Notes under the pieces: generated by a model
What the model saw: only the letters and a program-made list of their open reading frames with translations
The model's database searches: none
What the model was told of the DNA's origin: nothing
Position numbers and translations under genes: made by a program
NCBI GenBank assembly: GCA_936914845.1
Contig: CAKZGE010000002.1
Location: 211,086 to 275,085 of the forward strand
Source: an uncultured Chloracidobacterium sp.
Lineage (GTDB): Bacteria > Acidobacteriota > Blastocatellia > Pyrinomonadales > Pyrinomonadaceae
DNA length: 64,000 nucleotides
Direction: 5' to 3'
Shown here: positions 1 to 8,091 of the stretch, piece after piece
Layout of the letters: each line of letters opens with the position of its first letter
Position numbering within the stretch: the first letter of the stretch is position 1

Positions 1-48
1 AGGACGTTTCCTAAAACACTTTTGCTAGTAATTGGAGGGCAGTTGCGG

Positions 49-636
49 ATGTCCGCGCTCGTTCACATTGGAATCGCTTTCTCATTCCCGATAGTTCTTG
101 TCGGGGGAGGCTACTTCTTGTTGAACCTTTTAACGCCTGCATGGGATATAGCAACAAGTCGGAGTTTCCTTACGGGTCTTATTTTCTCGTTTCTTTCTTT
201 ATTTTTTTCAGGCGGGACAAGTAAATACGCCTTGCAGGCTGACTACGCTGATTTCATTAGAAAGCATCTTCGAATTCCAGAGGGGGCAACATTTGAGGAG
301 TTACAATTTGCAAGAGCTGTAACCGATTGGTGGTTAACTTCGGGTCCAAAAGAGTTAAGCGAGATGAAATCGCAGTACATGTACCACCTTGCGGCGTCAT
401 TTGATTTCGACGTTGATCACGAGCCTGGCCTGCGAAAATCGTTTGAATTTCTAAAAGTGGATTCCGAAAATCACTCGGTCGGGCTAGATATTTACCAAAG
501 CCGAAAGGAATACGCAATGTCGATGCGCGAACTCGAAGCTGACCGTTTGGCTCAAGAAGAAGAGGATCGCGAAGATGCCAAGCGTCATGAAGAGTGGTTA
601 AAGGAACTGGAGCAATACGATGATGATGAATCCTAA
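49..636 (+). CDS. Unrecognised membrane protein with charged C-terminal tail
   Basis: I do not recognise this 195-residue protein. Two hydrophobic stretches (about residues 5-28 and 38-55) suggest an N-terminal membrane anchor. The rest is soluble and ends in a highly charged, probably helical or coiled-coil tail rich in Glu, Asp and Lys (about residues 155-195). I chose the ATG at 49 because a GGAGG at 34-38 sits ten bases before it; a TTG at 22 in the same frame is the alternative. It ends 45 bp before pntB on the same strand, in the place where pntA genes are often found, but shows no transhydrogenase feature. It reads as more AT-rich than pntB, which hints at insertion. Confidence 0.6.
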   Translation: MSALVHIGIAFSFPIVLVGGGYFLLNLLTPAWDIATSRSFLTGLIFSFLSLFFSGGTSKYALQADYADFIRKHLRIPEGATFEELQFARAVTDWWLTSGPKELSEMKSQYMYHLAASFDFDVDHEPGLRKSFEFLKVDSENHSVGLDIYQSRKEYAMSMRELEADRLAQEEEDREDAKRHEEWLKELEQYDDDES

Positions 637-681
637 TCCGCTCAATCTAAGCAAAGGCCGAGGAATGGCTCGACAATCTTA

Positions 682-2073
682 ATGCAACAAAGCCTTATTA
701 CAATTGCATACATCGCGGCGAGTGCGTTGTTTATCTTGAGCCTCGGCGGATTGTCTCGGCAGGAGACTGCTCGTCGCGGAAATTGGTACGGCATTATCGG
801 GATGCTTATTGCACTTGCGGCCACGGTTGCCGCGATGAAGCCCGAAGGCTGGCCTATTCTAGGCGGCGTATTGATCGTCGGAGCGTTGATCGGCGCGTTC
901 TTAGCATCGCGGGTTCAGATGACGTCAATGCCCGAACTCGTTGCGATCTTGCACAGCTTTGTCGGGCTGGCGGCCGTACTGGTCGGTTTCGGCACATACC
1001 TCGGCGCACACAACATACCGCAAGAAGAATTGCTCATACATAACGTGGAGATCTACATCGGTGTCTGCATCGGTGCGATCACGTTTGCCGGTTCGGTAGT
1101 TGCATTTGCCAAGCTCAAGGGAACGCTCTCCGGAAGGCCGCTGATGTTGCCGGGCAGGCATTTGATCAACCTGTTGATGCTGGCGGCAACGATAATTCTT
1201 GGCGTGCTTTTCGCTATGGCTCCGGGAGTTAGCGGAAATCCGTATTTGATCGCAGCGGCGGTTTTGACCGGAGTTCTGGGTCTGCATTTTGTTATGGCGA
1301 TCGGCGGTGCGGATATGCCCGTCGTCGTTTCAATGCTCAACAGTTATTCGGGATGGGCAGCCGCCGCGGCCGGATTCATGCTCGGCAACGATCTGCTCAT
1401 CATCACCGGTGCACTGGTCGGCTCGAGCGGTGCGATCCTCAGCTATATCATGTGTCAAGGCATGAATCGGTCTTTCGTCAGCGTAATGCTCGGCGGATTT
1501 GGCACCGAAAGCAGCGGTTCTTCCGCGGCCGATTCGGCTCCGGCCGGCGAGGTACATTCGATCGATGCCGTTGCGGCGGCCCAGATGTTGAGCGAGGCCC
1601 GTCGGGTCATCATCGTTCCCGGCTATGGTTTGGCAGTCGCACAAGCTCAACATTCTTTGGCGGACGTGGTCAAGATCATGCGAGCCAACCGGACGGATGT
1701 TCGTTTTGCGATCCATCCGGTCGCAGGACGGCTTCCGGGACATATGAATGTACTGCTTGCCGAAGCGAATATCCCTTACGATATCGTTTTTGAAATGGAT
1801 GAGATCAACGACCAATTCGCCTCAACAGACATTGCATGGGTGATCGGTGCCAACGATATTGTCAACCCCTCGGCTCTCGACGACCCAACTTCGCCCATCG
1901 CCGGAATGCCCGTGCTGCACGTTTGGGAAGCCCGCGACACCATCGTTATGAAACGCGGAATGGCGAGCGGCTACGCCGGCGTCGATAACCCGCTCTTCTA
2001 TATGGACAACACCCTCATGCTCTTCGGCGACGCCAAAAAAGTCGTCGACGAGATCCTTGCTGTAATGCGGTAG
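682..2073 (+). CDS. pntB: NAD(P) transhydrogenase subunit beta
   Basis: This is the membrane and NADP(H)-binding subunit of proton-translocating transhydrogenase, which moves hydride between NADH and NADP+ using the proton gradient. The 463-residue length is normal. The first 260 residues are a run of transmembrane helices (domain II). The C-terminal third is domain III, with the dinucleotide fingerprint GYGLAVAQAQ from about residue 313 and the conserved GANDIVNP and RGMASGYAGVDNPLF segments. The usual partner subunits (PntAA/PntAB) are not in the window. The gene directly upstream is unrelated, so the partners lie farther upstream or elsewhere. Confidence 0.96.
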   Translation: MQQSLITIAYIAASALFILSLGGLSRQETARRGNWYGIIGMLIALAATVAAMKPEGWPILGGVLIVGALIGAFLASRVQMTSMPELVAILHSFVGLAAVLVGFGTYLGAHNIPQEELLIHNVEIYIGVCIGAITFAGSVVAFAKLKGTLSGRPLMLPGRHLINLLMLAATIILGVLFAMAPGVSGNPYLIAAAVLTGVLGLHFVMAIGGADMPVVVSMLNSYSGWAAAAAGFMLGNDLLIITGALVGSSGAILSYIMCQGMNRSFVSVMLGGFGTESSGSSAADSAPAGEVHSIDAVAAAQMLSEARRVIIVPGYGLAVAQAQHSLADVVKIMRANRTDVRFAIHPVAGRLPGHMNVLLAEANIPYDIVFEMDEINDQFASTDIAWVIGANDIVNPSALDDPTSPIAGMPVLHVWEARDTIVMKRGMASGYAGVDNPLFYMDNTLMLFGDAKKVVDEILAVMR

Positions 2074-2088
2074 TTAAAAGATCTGAAA

Positions 2089-2172
2089 CTCCCCTCCTTA
2101 CGAAGGAGCGGTGGCACGAGCCTAGCGAGTGACGGCACGCCGAGCTAACGCCCTATGGACCGCGGGTGGAAA
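2089..2172. repeat. Degenerate copy of the neighbouring inverted-repeat element
   Basis: This stretch starts with ACTCCCCTCCTTACGAAGG, nearly identical to the arm ends of the element at 2213-2367, and continues into GGTGGCACGAGCC and a later GCGGGTGG that mirror the element's internal motifs. It begins 16 bp after the pntB stop. The small CTCCTTACGAAGGAG hairpin could fold in RNA, but no clean U-run follows it. Confidence 0.5.
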
Positions 2173-2212
2173 ACTCAAAAGCTAACAGAATCCTGAGCTT
2201 TCATTTAGCACG

Positions 2213-2367
2213 AAAAAACTCTCCTCCTTACCAAGGAGGAGTACGGCTTTAGCCGGGAGGTGGTTCTTGGCTGCTTATATTCTCTTAGTTGCTTACATTC
2301 AAAGAGAGAACCACCCCGTCAGCCAAAGCGGCTGCCACCCCTCCTTGGTAAGGAGGGGAGTTTTTTT
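2213..2367. repeat. MITE-like inverted-repeat element, possible bidirectional terminator
   Basis: A 155-bp element has two arms of about 55 bp in inverted orientation (2213-2268 and 2299-2367). Each arm begins with a run of six or seven A on its own strand, then CTCC(C)CTCCTTACCAAGGAGG, a GC-rich segment, and GTGGTTCT. Each arm also holds its own short palindrome (CCTCCTTACCAAGGAGG). The A/T runs at both ends put a U-run after a hairpin in either direction, so it could terminate transcription from both sides. It has no coding capacity. I infer a non-autonomous mobile or dispersed repeat; copy number in the genome would decide. Confidence 0.65.
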
Positions 2368-2438
2368 GCACTTCAACAGTCCTTGCTCAAAAAAATGTTC
2401 AGATGTTTAATAGACATTAGGATGTTTTAGACGATTTC

Positions 2439-2639
2439 TTGTGTTATTTTGATCTGGTTGACACAAAGCACTACCGCGATTATGTAGGGTGGAACAGGTG
2501 GTTTTATGATGGAGATAACTTCCCTCTTCTACAAGGTGTTTACCCAACTGTACAAGGCATCTTTCCTTGGGAAAAGAATTTTCCTGAAGATACCAGATGG
2601 TTTTGCCAAATGCTGATCGACCCGCCAAAAGAGCACTGA
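2439..2639 (+). pseudogene. 5'-truncated remnant, possibly of a DUF4262-like protein
   Basis: The frame encodes about 66 residues, with no strong start and an in-frame stop at 2418-2420. The peptide contains HYRDYVG, WFYDGDNFPLLQGVYP and GIFPWEKNF. From memory this resembles the C-terminal end of DUF4262 proteins (FP-hydrophobic-Q-hydrophobic-P...G.FPWE). The open frame begins about 55 bp after the inverted-repeat element, so the N-terminal part may have been lost when that element arrived. Function of the family is unknown to me. Confidence 0.4.
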
Positions 2640-2663
2640 ATTGCTCACCATATTTTGATAGTT

Positions 2664-2939
2664 CTAAGCTTTGGTTTCAGCATCTAATTGCTCTTTTAAA
2701 AACATCTTTATCAAAGACTGATATGGAACATCTCGTTTGTTTGCAGCGACTTTCAGATTATCGAGCATCCAAACAGGAAGCCGCAGACTGATAGTTTTTG
2801 TTGACAGTTTCAAGTTTGGAAAGACTGCGACCTCGGCTTTGTCCCAATCGAAATAATCTGTCGAATCATGCGTTCCCCAAAACTCACGTTCCTCGTCCTC
2901 ATTTTTGAATTTAGGAATCTCTTTTAGTTTTTTCTTCAT
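2664..2939 (-). CDS. brnA: BrnA/CopG-type antitoxin
   Basis: This 91-residue protein is the likely antitoxin of a type II pair. The N-terminal part (KEIPKFKNEDEEREFWGTHDS) is the acidic toxin-wrapping segment typical of CopG-like antitoxins. The C-terminal part (SLRLPVWMLDNLKVAANKRDVPYQ) fits a ribbon-helix-helix DNA-binding domain. The ATG at 2939 lies inside the end of the upstream toxin gene (29-bp overlap), the usual toxin-first order of BrnT/BrnA operons. As known for the family, the pair should repress its own promoter; a perfect palindrome at 3225-3247 is the obvious operator. Confidence 0.88.
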   Translation of the reverse strand: MKKKLKEIPKFKNEDEEREFWGTHDSTDYFDWDKAEVAVFPNLKLSTKTISLRLPVWMLDNLKVAANKRDVPYQSLIKMFLKEQLDAETKA

Positions 2940-3222
2940 ACTTTCTTTTCTCTCGATCTGTCATGTCTCGTGCAGAAATAACTCTTATCCTCTTCCCGCG
3001 GATAGTGTAAATCACCGTCAAACGTCTTCCCCCATCTGTTACACCGCGAGCAGCATATCTATCTTCGCTGTCGGAATGAGACAAGTCCCTACCGATAAGA
3101 ATAGGCTCGTTCATGAAAATCTGCTCACTTTCTGCGTCAGTGACACGATGACCATGCCAATTTTTGTTGGAGTTCCATTCGTCCCAATCAAACCCTTCTA
3201 TATCGTCAGGTATAGATGCCAC
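2911..3222 (-). CDS. brnT: BrnT-family toxin
   Basis: This 103-residue protein matches the BrnT ribonuclease-toxin family (RelE-like fold): an N-terminal GFDWDEWNSNKNWHGH segment in place of the usual F-x-W-D-x-x-K-x-x-x-N-x-x-K-H-G, then a central DRYAARGVTDGGRRLTVIYT and a C-terminal RIRVISARDMTDREKRKYE. The only usable start is the GTG at 3222, because an in-frame stop lies four codons upstream. The start is only two bases from the operator palindrome, and no separate ribosome-binding site is visible, so the mRNA may be leaderless. It overlaps the antitoxin gene by 29 bp. The pair is more AT-rich than its surroundings. Confidence 0.88.
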   Translation of the reverse strand: MASIPDDIEGFDWDEWNSNKNWHGHRVTDAESEQIFMNEPILIGRDLSHSDSEDRYAARGVTDGGRRLTVIYTIRGKRIRVISARDMTDREKRKYEEKTKRDS

Positions 3223-3224
3223 AA

Positions 3225-3247
3225 ATGTATATTACAACAATATACAT
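3225..3247 (-). promoter_or_regulatory. Perfect palindromic operator over the brnTA promoter
   Basis: The sequence is ATGTATATT, five bases, then AATATACAT: a perfect 9-bp inverted repeat. On the minus strand a TTGACA (3247-3252) lies at its edge and a TATACA (-10-like, 15-bp spacer) lies inside it. A repressor bound here would therefore block RNA polymerase. I infer binding by the RHH antitoxin, alone or with BrnT. Confidence 0.7.
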
Positions 3248-3430
3248 GTCAATTCAATTTTTCTGTAGAGCCTATTGTACCCAGCCATGGAGACAGGCCG
3301 TTTTATAGTGTTTTTATGAAACTGTGTCATATTTATTTATAGAGAAAAAGCCGTATTTATGCTAAATTAACTGTTGTTTGTAATCTATTCTTACAAAACG
3401 AACACCCAAGTTATAAAAGGAAGTAAACAC

Positions 3431-3991
3431 ATGAATCTCACACATCAAAAGTTCGCTGCGATCTTTCTTATCTCCGCTCTTGTTGTTATATGTTTGGTTG
3501 CTGAAATTGACGCTCAAGATAAAAAAGATTTGCCTGTTCTAGCCTCTGAGAATCTCGACAAAAAATATGTCGACTGGAGCTTTCTCAAGCAGAATGTGGA
3601 GGTCTCGAGCTTTTATAGATCATATTTTAAGAACGGGGTTCCATCTTTGGTCAAAGGGGATTTTGACGGCAATGGCCTTGAGGATATGGCCGCTTTAGTT
3701 GCATATCCAAACACCATATACTCAGAGAAATCAATTTCACATCTTTATGATCTAGTAGTCTTGCTTAATAAAAAAAATAATTATCAGTTGGTGATCATTG
3801 AAAGTAAAATACCTGAAAATGATATTGTTTACCTGTCTCTTATCAAAAAGGGAACATCTATTGCCGAATTCGATTCTGCAAAAACTTTTTTGTTAAAAAA
3901 TGACAGCTTCTCATTTAGTTTTTTCGAGAAGGCAGGCTCCGTCTATTATTTTATGAACGGCAAATTCCACACAGTAACAACGTCTGACTAA
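3431..3991 (+). CDS. Exported protein of unknown function, FG-GAP-like motif
   Basis: This is a 186-residue protein with a Sec signal peptide (basic start, hydrophobic core to about residue 23, likely cleavage after EIDA). The mature part contains GDFDGNGLEDMAALV, a calcium-binding-type DxDGNG motif seen in FG-GAP/VCBS repeats, but only one copy is visible. The start at 3431 is preceded by AAAAGGAAGT; the open frame extends upstream without a good ribosome site. The gene is strikingly AT-rich compared with the flanking ferredoxin and protease genes, so it may be acquired together with the toxin-antitoxin pair. I do not recognise the family. Confidence 0.7.
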   Translation: MNLTHQKFAAIFLISALVVICLVAEIDAQDKKDLPVLASENLDKKYVDWSFLKQNVEVSSFYRSYFKNGVPSLVKGDFDGNGLEDMAALVAYPNTIYSEKSISHLYDLVVLLNKKNNYQLVIIESKIPENDIVYLSLIKKGTSIAEFDSAKTFLLKNDSFSFSFFEKAGSVYYFMNGKFHTVTTSD

Positions 3992-3999
3992 AAAACAGA

Positions 4000-4404
4000 T
4001 TATTCTGACGAATTCCTCGGTAGATTGATCAAAGCCAGTCGTTCGACGACTTCGCCGTTTTCCAGGTGTTTTTCGATTATTTCGGGGACGTCTTCGGGCA
4101 TTACTTGGGCGTACATTGTGCCGTCTGGGTGAACCATAACGGCGGTGCCGACCGAGCAAAATCCCATTGAGCCGCATTCGGTCAAGACGATCTCGCCCAT
4201 CGGGTTACGGCCTTTTGCCTCTTTGCCTTGGCGAAGGTTCTTTTCGACCAAAATACGGTCAAATTCTGATAGCACCCCGCCGGCACCGACCTGAGCGCAT
4301 GATTTTCCCGTACAGACAAATACCTGCCGTTTGATAGGAGCTTTTATCATCGGTGCAAGTTTTTCAAGCTGTTCGCGGTCGCTTACGAATTTCTTTTCTG
4401 CCAT
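4000..4404 (-). CDS. Thioredoxin-like [2Fe-2S] ferredoxin
   Basis: This small redox protein (134 residues) has the NuoE/thioredoxin-like ferredoxin fold. The first half has VFVCTGKSCAQVGAGG (C-x4-C) and the second half has LTECGSMGFCSVG followed by the typical MVHPDGTMYAQVMPEDVPEIIEKHL helix-strand signature. The start is the ATG at 4404, giving MAEKKF; a TTG two codons upstream is less likely. Odd point: the second cysteine pair is spaced C-x5-C, where the family usually shows C-x3-C. The gene stands alone, convergent with the exported protein, so its electron partner is unknown. Confidence 0.8.
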   Translation of the reverse strand: MAEKKFVSDREQLEKLAPMIKAPIKRQVFVCTGKSCAQVGAGGVLSEFDRILVEKNLRQGKEAKGRNPMGEIVLTECGSMGFCSVGTAVMVHPDGTMYAQVMPEDVPEIIEKHLENGEVVERLALINLPRNSSE

Positions 4405-4495
4405 ATGCAATATTTTGCCACAGAACGCCGTTTTCTTACATCGAATAGCTTTCGGGTTTGTGGTAATATCTAAGCTTCGAGATAAAGTTTAGCAA

Positions 4496-6130
4496 ATGGC
4501 AATCGGCATTATCATCCATGTATCGGTCGGTCAGGAAAAAAAGACCGAGTTTTTTTCCGAAGACCGCCTGCGGATCGGTTCGGATGAAAGCTGCGACCTG
4601 CAAATACAGATCGATGATGCCTCGATACCGCCCGTTTGGCTAGAACTTGAAAACACTGACGGTGTTTTCCGTATCATCAAATTTGCACCGGAACTCTCGC
4701 TAACGCTTAACGATTCACCGATCCGCCGCTATGTCGGCATTAAGGATGGAGATGTCGTGAAACTAGGCGTCGCAGATGTCTCTCTTTCCTTTTTCGCTCT
4801 TGCCTCACGCTCGTCGCTGATCGCCTCTAACCGGGAACAGCCGCATATTGCTCAGTTCATTGAAGAGGCCGCTTTGGAATCAGCCGCTTCGCCGAGGCGT
4901 GACGACGCGAAGATCTTTCTGCGCGAATTTACCCGCGAATTAATGAGCGAGATCAGCTGGACCAGCAAGGCGATCACGCTCGTGTTGGCCGTGGGGTTTA
5001 TTTCCGGAATTCTGTATCTCGGTTATGCGGTCAACCGCGAACTGCGCGAATCCCGAAAAACTGCATCGAAACAAAACGATCTTATTGTTAAACTCGAAGA
5101 AAAGCTTGGTCAAACGAATGACCAGATCGGTGAACTCGATAAAACCAATAAAGATCTGATCCGTCTGCAGTCGCTTGGGCAAAATGTTCGCGTTGACTAC
5201 GGCAACGCCGTTTGCCTTATCGTTGGAATCTATGACCTGGTCGATCGAAGATCGGGCAAAACCCTTCGTTATCGCGACCCTTCGGCATATGACGCCATTC
5301 CCTACGAACCTTCATCGGAGGATGGCACCGGCATGGCCCCGAAAGCTCCGCAAGGAGAATTGACGACAGAAGGCGGCGGCAGCCCGGTCGAATATGATTT
5401 CATCGGCACCGGTTTTCACGTCGGCGGCGGCTATATCGTCACCAATCGGCATGTTCTTCAGCCATGGAGCGAGGACGACATGGTCAAACAGATGATGCGA
5501 AATTCGAACGGACGGGCCCGCATCAAAAAGCTGGTTATCTATTTCCCGAAAGTAGCCCAACCGTTTCCTCTTAAAGTGCTCGAAACAGGAGGCAGAGAAG
5601 ATGTTGCGGTTGCCTCGGTCGATGCTTCTTCGCTTCCTGCGGATATCGCCGCCGTTCCACTGGAAACGGACGAAAGCGCCGCCGCGATCGGCAAGACGGT
5701 TGTGACGATGGGTTATCCGAGCGGTCCGGATCGCCTTTTGGCCATGGTCGATGACGATGAGGCAAAATCCATTAATTCGCGTTTTGGCAATTCGAGAGAA
5801 AACCTGATCAATTTTCTGGCACAATCGGGCCGCATCGTTCCTTTGACGACCCAAGGCACTATTACAGACCTCGACCCGCGAAGGATCGTTCATGATGCCC
5901 GCACGGCGGAGGGCGGTTCCGGAGCCCCCTTATTCGGCGAAGGCAGGCGAGTGATCGGGGTTAATTTTGGTGTGTTCACAGAAAATACGGCTGCCAATAT
6001 GGCGGTACCGATAAAATTTGCGGTAGATCTGCTGAGAAAGGCGGGTTGGCGTTCGCCGGAAGAGATGCAAACCGCAACTGCGGCAGATCAAACTGCTGCA
6101 AATACAGCAAATACTTCTATCGAAAAGTAG
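4496..6130 (+). CDS. FHA-like domain / transmembrane / trypsin-like serine protease
   Basis: This is a 544-residue three-part protein. Residues 1-100 resemble a divergent forkhead-associated domain (RIGSDESCDLQI, then LNDSPIRRYVGIKDGDVVKLG). Residues 157-179 form one transmembrane helix, followed by a coiled coil (about 185-228). Residues 295-518 are a chymotrypsin-fold protease with an apparent complete triad: His319 in TNRHV, Asp369 in REDVAVA, Ser475 in GGSGAPLF. The single helix should place the FHA part in the cytoplasm and the protease in the periplasm, suggesting signalling or quality control across the membrane. FHA domains bind phosphothreonine in other proteins; the conserved Arg/Ser here is only partly convincing. 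The ABC permease follows after 16 bp. Confidence 0.85.
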   Translation: MAIGIIIHVSVGQEKKTEFFSEDRLRIGSDESCDLQIQIDDASIPPVWLELENTDGVFRIIKFAPELSLTLNDSPIRRYVGIKDGDVVKLGVADVSLSFFALASRSSLIASNREQPHIAQFIEEAALESAASPRRDDAKIFLREFTRELMSEISWTSKAITLVLAVGFISGILYLGYAVNRELRESRKTASKQNDLIVKLEEKLGQTNDQIGELDKTNKDLIRLQSLGQNVRVDYGNAVCLIVGIYDLVDRRSGKTLRYRDPSAYDAIPYEPSSEDGTGMAPKAPQGELTTEGGGSPVEYDFIGTGFHVGGGYIVTNRHVLQPWSEDDMVKQMMRNSNGRARIKKLVIYFPKVAQPFPLKVLETGGREDVAVASVDASSLPADIAAVPLETDESAAAIGKTVVTMGYPSGPDRLLAMVDDDEAKSINSRFGNSRENLINFLAQSGRIVPLTTQGTITDLDPRRIVHDARTAEGGSGAPLFGEGRRVIGVNFGVFTENTAANMAVPIKFAVDLLRKAGWRSPEEMQTATAADQTAANTANTSIEK

Positions 6131-6146
6131 CGTCGGTTTCTGATCT

Positions 6147-7250
6147 ATGGACAATCTTGTCTTTTCAAATATGTTTCACCGACCGGCCCGCACGCTGGTC
6201 AGCATTATCGGCATCGCGGCCGGCGTGCTGCTTATCGTCTTCACTGTTGGCTTGGCGAACGGTTCGATGCGCGAGCAAGCTTCCCGCGAGGCCAATGTCG
6301 GCGCCGAGATCCTTTTTCGTGCCTCCGGAAGTATTGGCCCAAGCGGCACCGATTCGTTTCGTATTCACGAAAATATTGTTGAAGATCTAAAAAAAGTTCC
6401 GGGCGTTAAAGACGCCGTGGCAATAGGACAAAACTCGGTCGACGCGACGGACAACAACACAGGGAAACGATTGGTTGACGGTGTCCAATTTGACAGCTAT
6501 TCGCAAATGTCCGGCCTTCGCATCGTCGATGGCCGTCCGTTCACCGAAAATACGGACGAGGCTATAATTGACACCGCATGGCAGCAGCAGAAAAAATTTA
6601 AGATCGGCGACACCTTGCCGCTTTACGATCGTAAATTCACAATTGTCGGTATTTATGAACCTGCCGGCGGCGCTCGTTTGAAAATACCGCTTTCAACCAT
6701 GCAGAAACAGCTCGGCAGTGAGAATATGGTTTCATCGGTGCTCATATCGATCAACCCCGGATCTACGGTTGAGCAGGTTGGGTACGACCTTCTCCAGGCC
6801 TATCCGAACAATCAGATAATTAGAACAAGCGATCTCGAAGAACTTTACATGGCCGGTTTCCCCGCTTTAAATGTATTTCTAAATGTGTTCATCGGCATCG
6901 CTGCCGTGATCAGCGCTTTGGTTATATTGCTTACGATGTACACGACCGTTACTGAACGGACGCGGCAAATAGGCGTTCTAAAATCACTCGGCATGAACAA
7001 CACGGGGATCGCTTGGACGATCACACAAGAGGCCCTTTTACTGAGCTTTTTTGGTGTCGTTACCGGCATCATCTTGACCTTTATCCTTCGGTATATCCTA
7101 ACTAATGTCACTGCACTCGAGGTCGATATGAGTTTGTGGGTAATGTCGATAACCCTGGTTGTCGGGCTGATCGGCGGTGTCATCGGCGGGCTTTACCCTG
7201 CAATGCGAGCAGCCCGTTTAGACGCGGTTGAAGCTTTGAGTTACGAATAA
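6147..7250 (+). CDS. ABC transporter permease, MacB/FtsX type
   Basis: This 367-residue permease has an N-terminal helix (about residues 15-37), a large periplasmic MacB_PCD-like domain (about 40-230), then three C-terminal helices of the FtsX domain, including the family signature ERTRQIGVLKSLGMNN and the ending GGVIGGLYPAMRAARLDAVEAL. Such permeases work with a cytoplasmic ATPase in lipoprotein or antimicrobial export or in mechanotransmission. No ATPase gene is adjacent, so the partner is encoded elsewhere. It lies 16 bp after the protease gene and 3 bp before proC, so the three probably share a transcript. Confidence 0.88.
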   Translation: MDNLVFSNMFHRPARTLVSIIGIAAGVLLIVFTVGLANGSMREQASREANVGAEILFRASGSIGPSGTDSFRIHENIVEDLKKVPGVKDAVAIGQNSVDATDNNTGKRLVDGVQFDSYSQMSGLRIVDGRPFTENTDEAIIDTAWQQQKKFKIGDTLPLYDRKFTIVGIYEPAGGARLKIPLSTMQKQLGSENMVSSVLISINPGSTVEQVGYDLLQAYPNNQIIRTSDLEELYMAGFPALNVFLNVFIGIAAVISALVILLTMYTTVTERTRQIGVLKSLGMNNTGIAWTITQEALLLSFFGVVTGIILTFILRYILTNVTALEVDMSLWVMSITLVVGLIGGVIGGLYPAMRAARLDAVEALSYE

Positions 7251-7253
7251 ATT

Positions 7254-8087
7254 ATGGCGGTCGGCAGAACAAACCTTTCGTTTATCGGTTGCGGCGTGAT
7301 GGCAGAGGCGGTAATTGCCGGATTGCTCGAACAGAATTTGGTCTCTCCGGCCCAGATCGCAGCCAGCCACCCGCGGGCAGAACGCAGAACCGATCTTGAA
7401 GAAAAGCACGGTATTCGCACCTTCGCTTCGAATGTTGAAGCCGCGTCTGCTTTTGATGACCCCGATTCGATCGTTGTGCTTTGCGTAAAACCGCAGCGTT
7501 TGAAAGGGCTTCTCGCCGAAATTGGCCCGTCCGTTCTGGAATCGCAGCTGATCGTCTCCATTGTCGCCGGTGCCCGCATTGATACCATTTCGAAAGCTCT
7601 TAATAACCGTTATGTAGTACGGGCCATGCCCAACACGCCGTCGCAGATCGGCGCCGGCATGACCGCTTGGACCTGTTCTCCGGAAGTTTCCGACGAAAGG
7701 CGAAAACAAGTTTGCGAAATGCTTTCCGCTCTCGGCCGTGAGATCTACGTCGAAAATGAAAATATGATCGATATGGCCACCTCGCTGAGCGCTACGGGCC
7801 CGACCTACATTTTCATGGTCATGGAAGCTTTAACAGACGCAGGCGTTCATCTCGGTTTTTCAAGGGAGATCTCGCGCGAGTTGGTTCAGCAAACAATGCT
7901 TGGATCAGTACTTTTTGCTATTGATTCCCACAAGCACCCGGCCGAACTTCGCAACATGGTCACCTCACCGGGAGGCACCTCAGCCGAGGCTATTTATCAA
8001 ATGGAAAAAGGAGCTCTCCGCACAGTTCTTTCCAAAGCAGTTTATGCCGCCTATAAAAAAGCGGTCGATCTCGGCTCCCAAAAATAA
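7254..8087 (+). CDS. proC: Pyrroline-5-carboxylate reductase
   Basis: This enzyme catalyses the last step of proline synthesis, reducing 1-pyrroline-5-carboxylate with NAD(P)H. Its 277 residues are typical. The N-terminal Rossmann signature is FIGCGVMAEAVIAGLL. The middle has VVRAMPNTPSQIGAGMTAW and ATSLSATGPTYIFMVMEALTDAGVHLG. The C-terminal dimerisation domain has the family hallmark MVTSPGGTSAEAIYQME. It starts 3 bp after the permease stop, so it is probably co-transcribed, although the functions appear unrelated. Confidence 0.95.
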   Translation: MAVGRTNLSFIGCGVMAEAVIAGLLEQNLVSPAQIAASHPRAERRTDLEEKHGIRTFASNVEAASAFDDPDSIVVLCVKPQRLKGLLAEIGPSVLESQLIVSIVAGARIDTISKALNNRYVVRAMPNTPSQIGAGMTAWTCSPEVSDERRKQVCEMLSALGREIYVENENMIDMATSLSATGPTYIFMVMEALTDAGVHLGFSREISRELVQQTMLGSVLFAIDSHKHPAELRNMVTSPGGTSAEAIYQMEKGALRTVLSKAVYAAYKKAVDLGSQK

Positions 8088-8091
8088 TATT

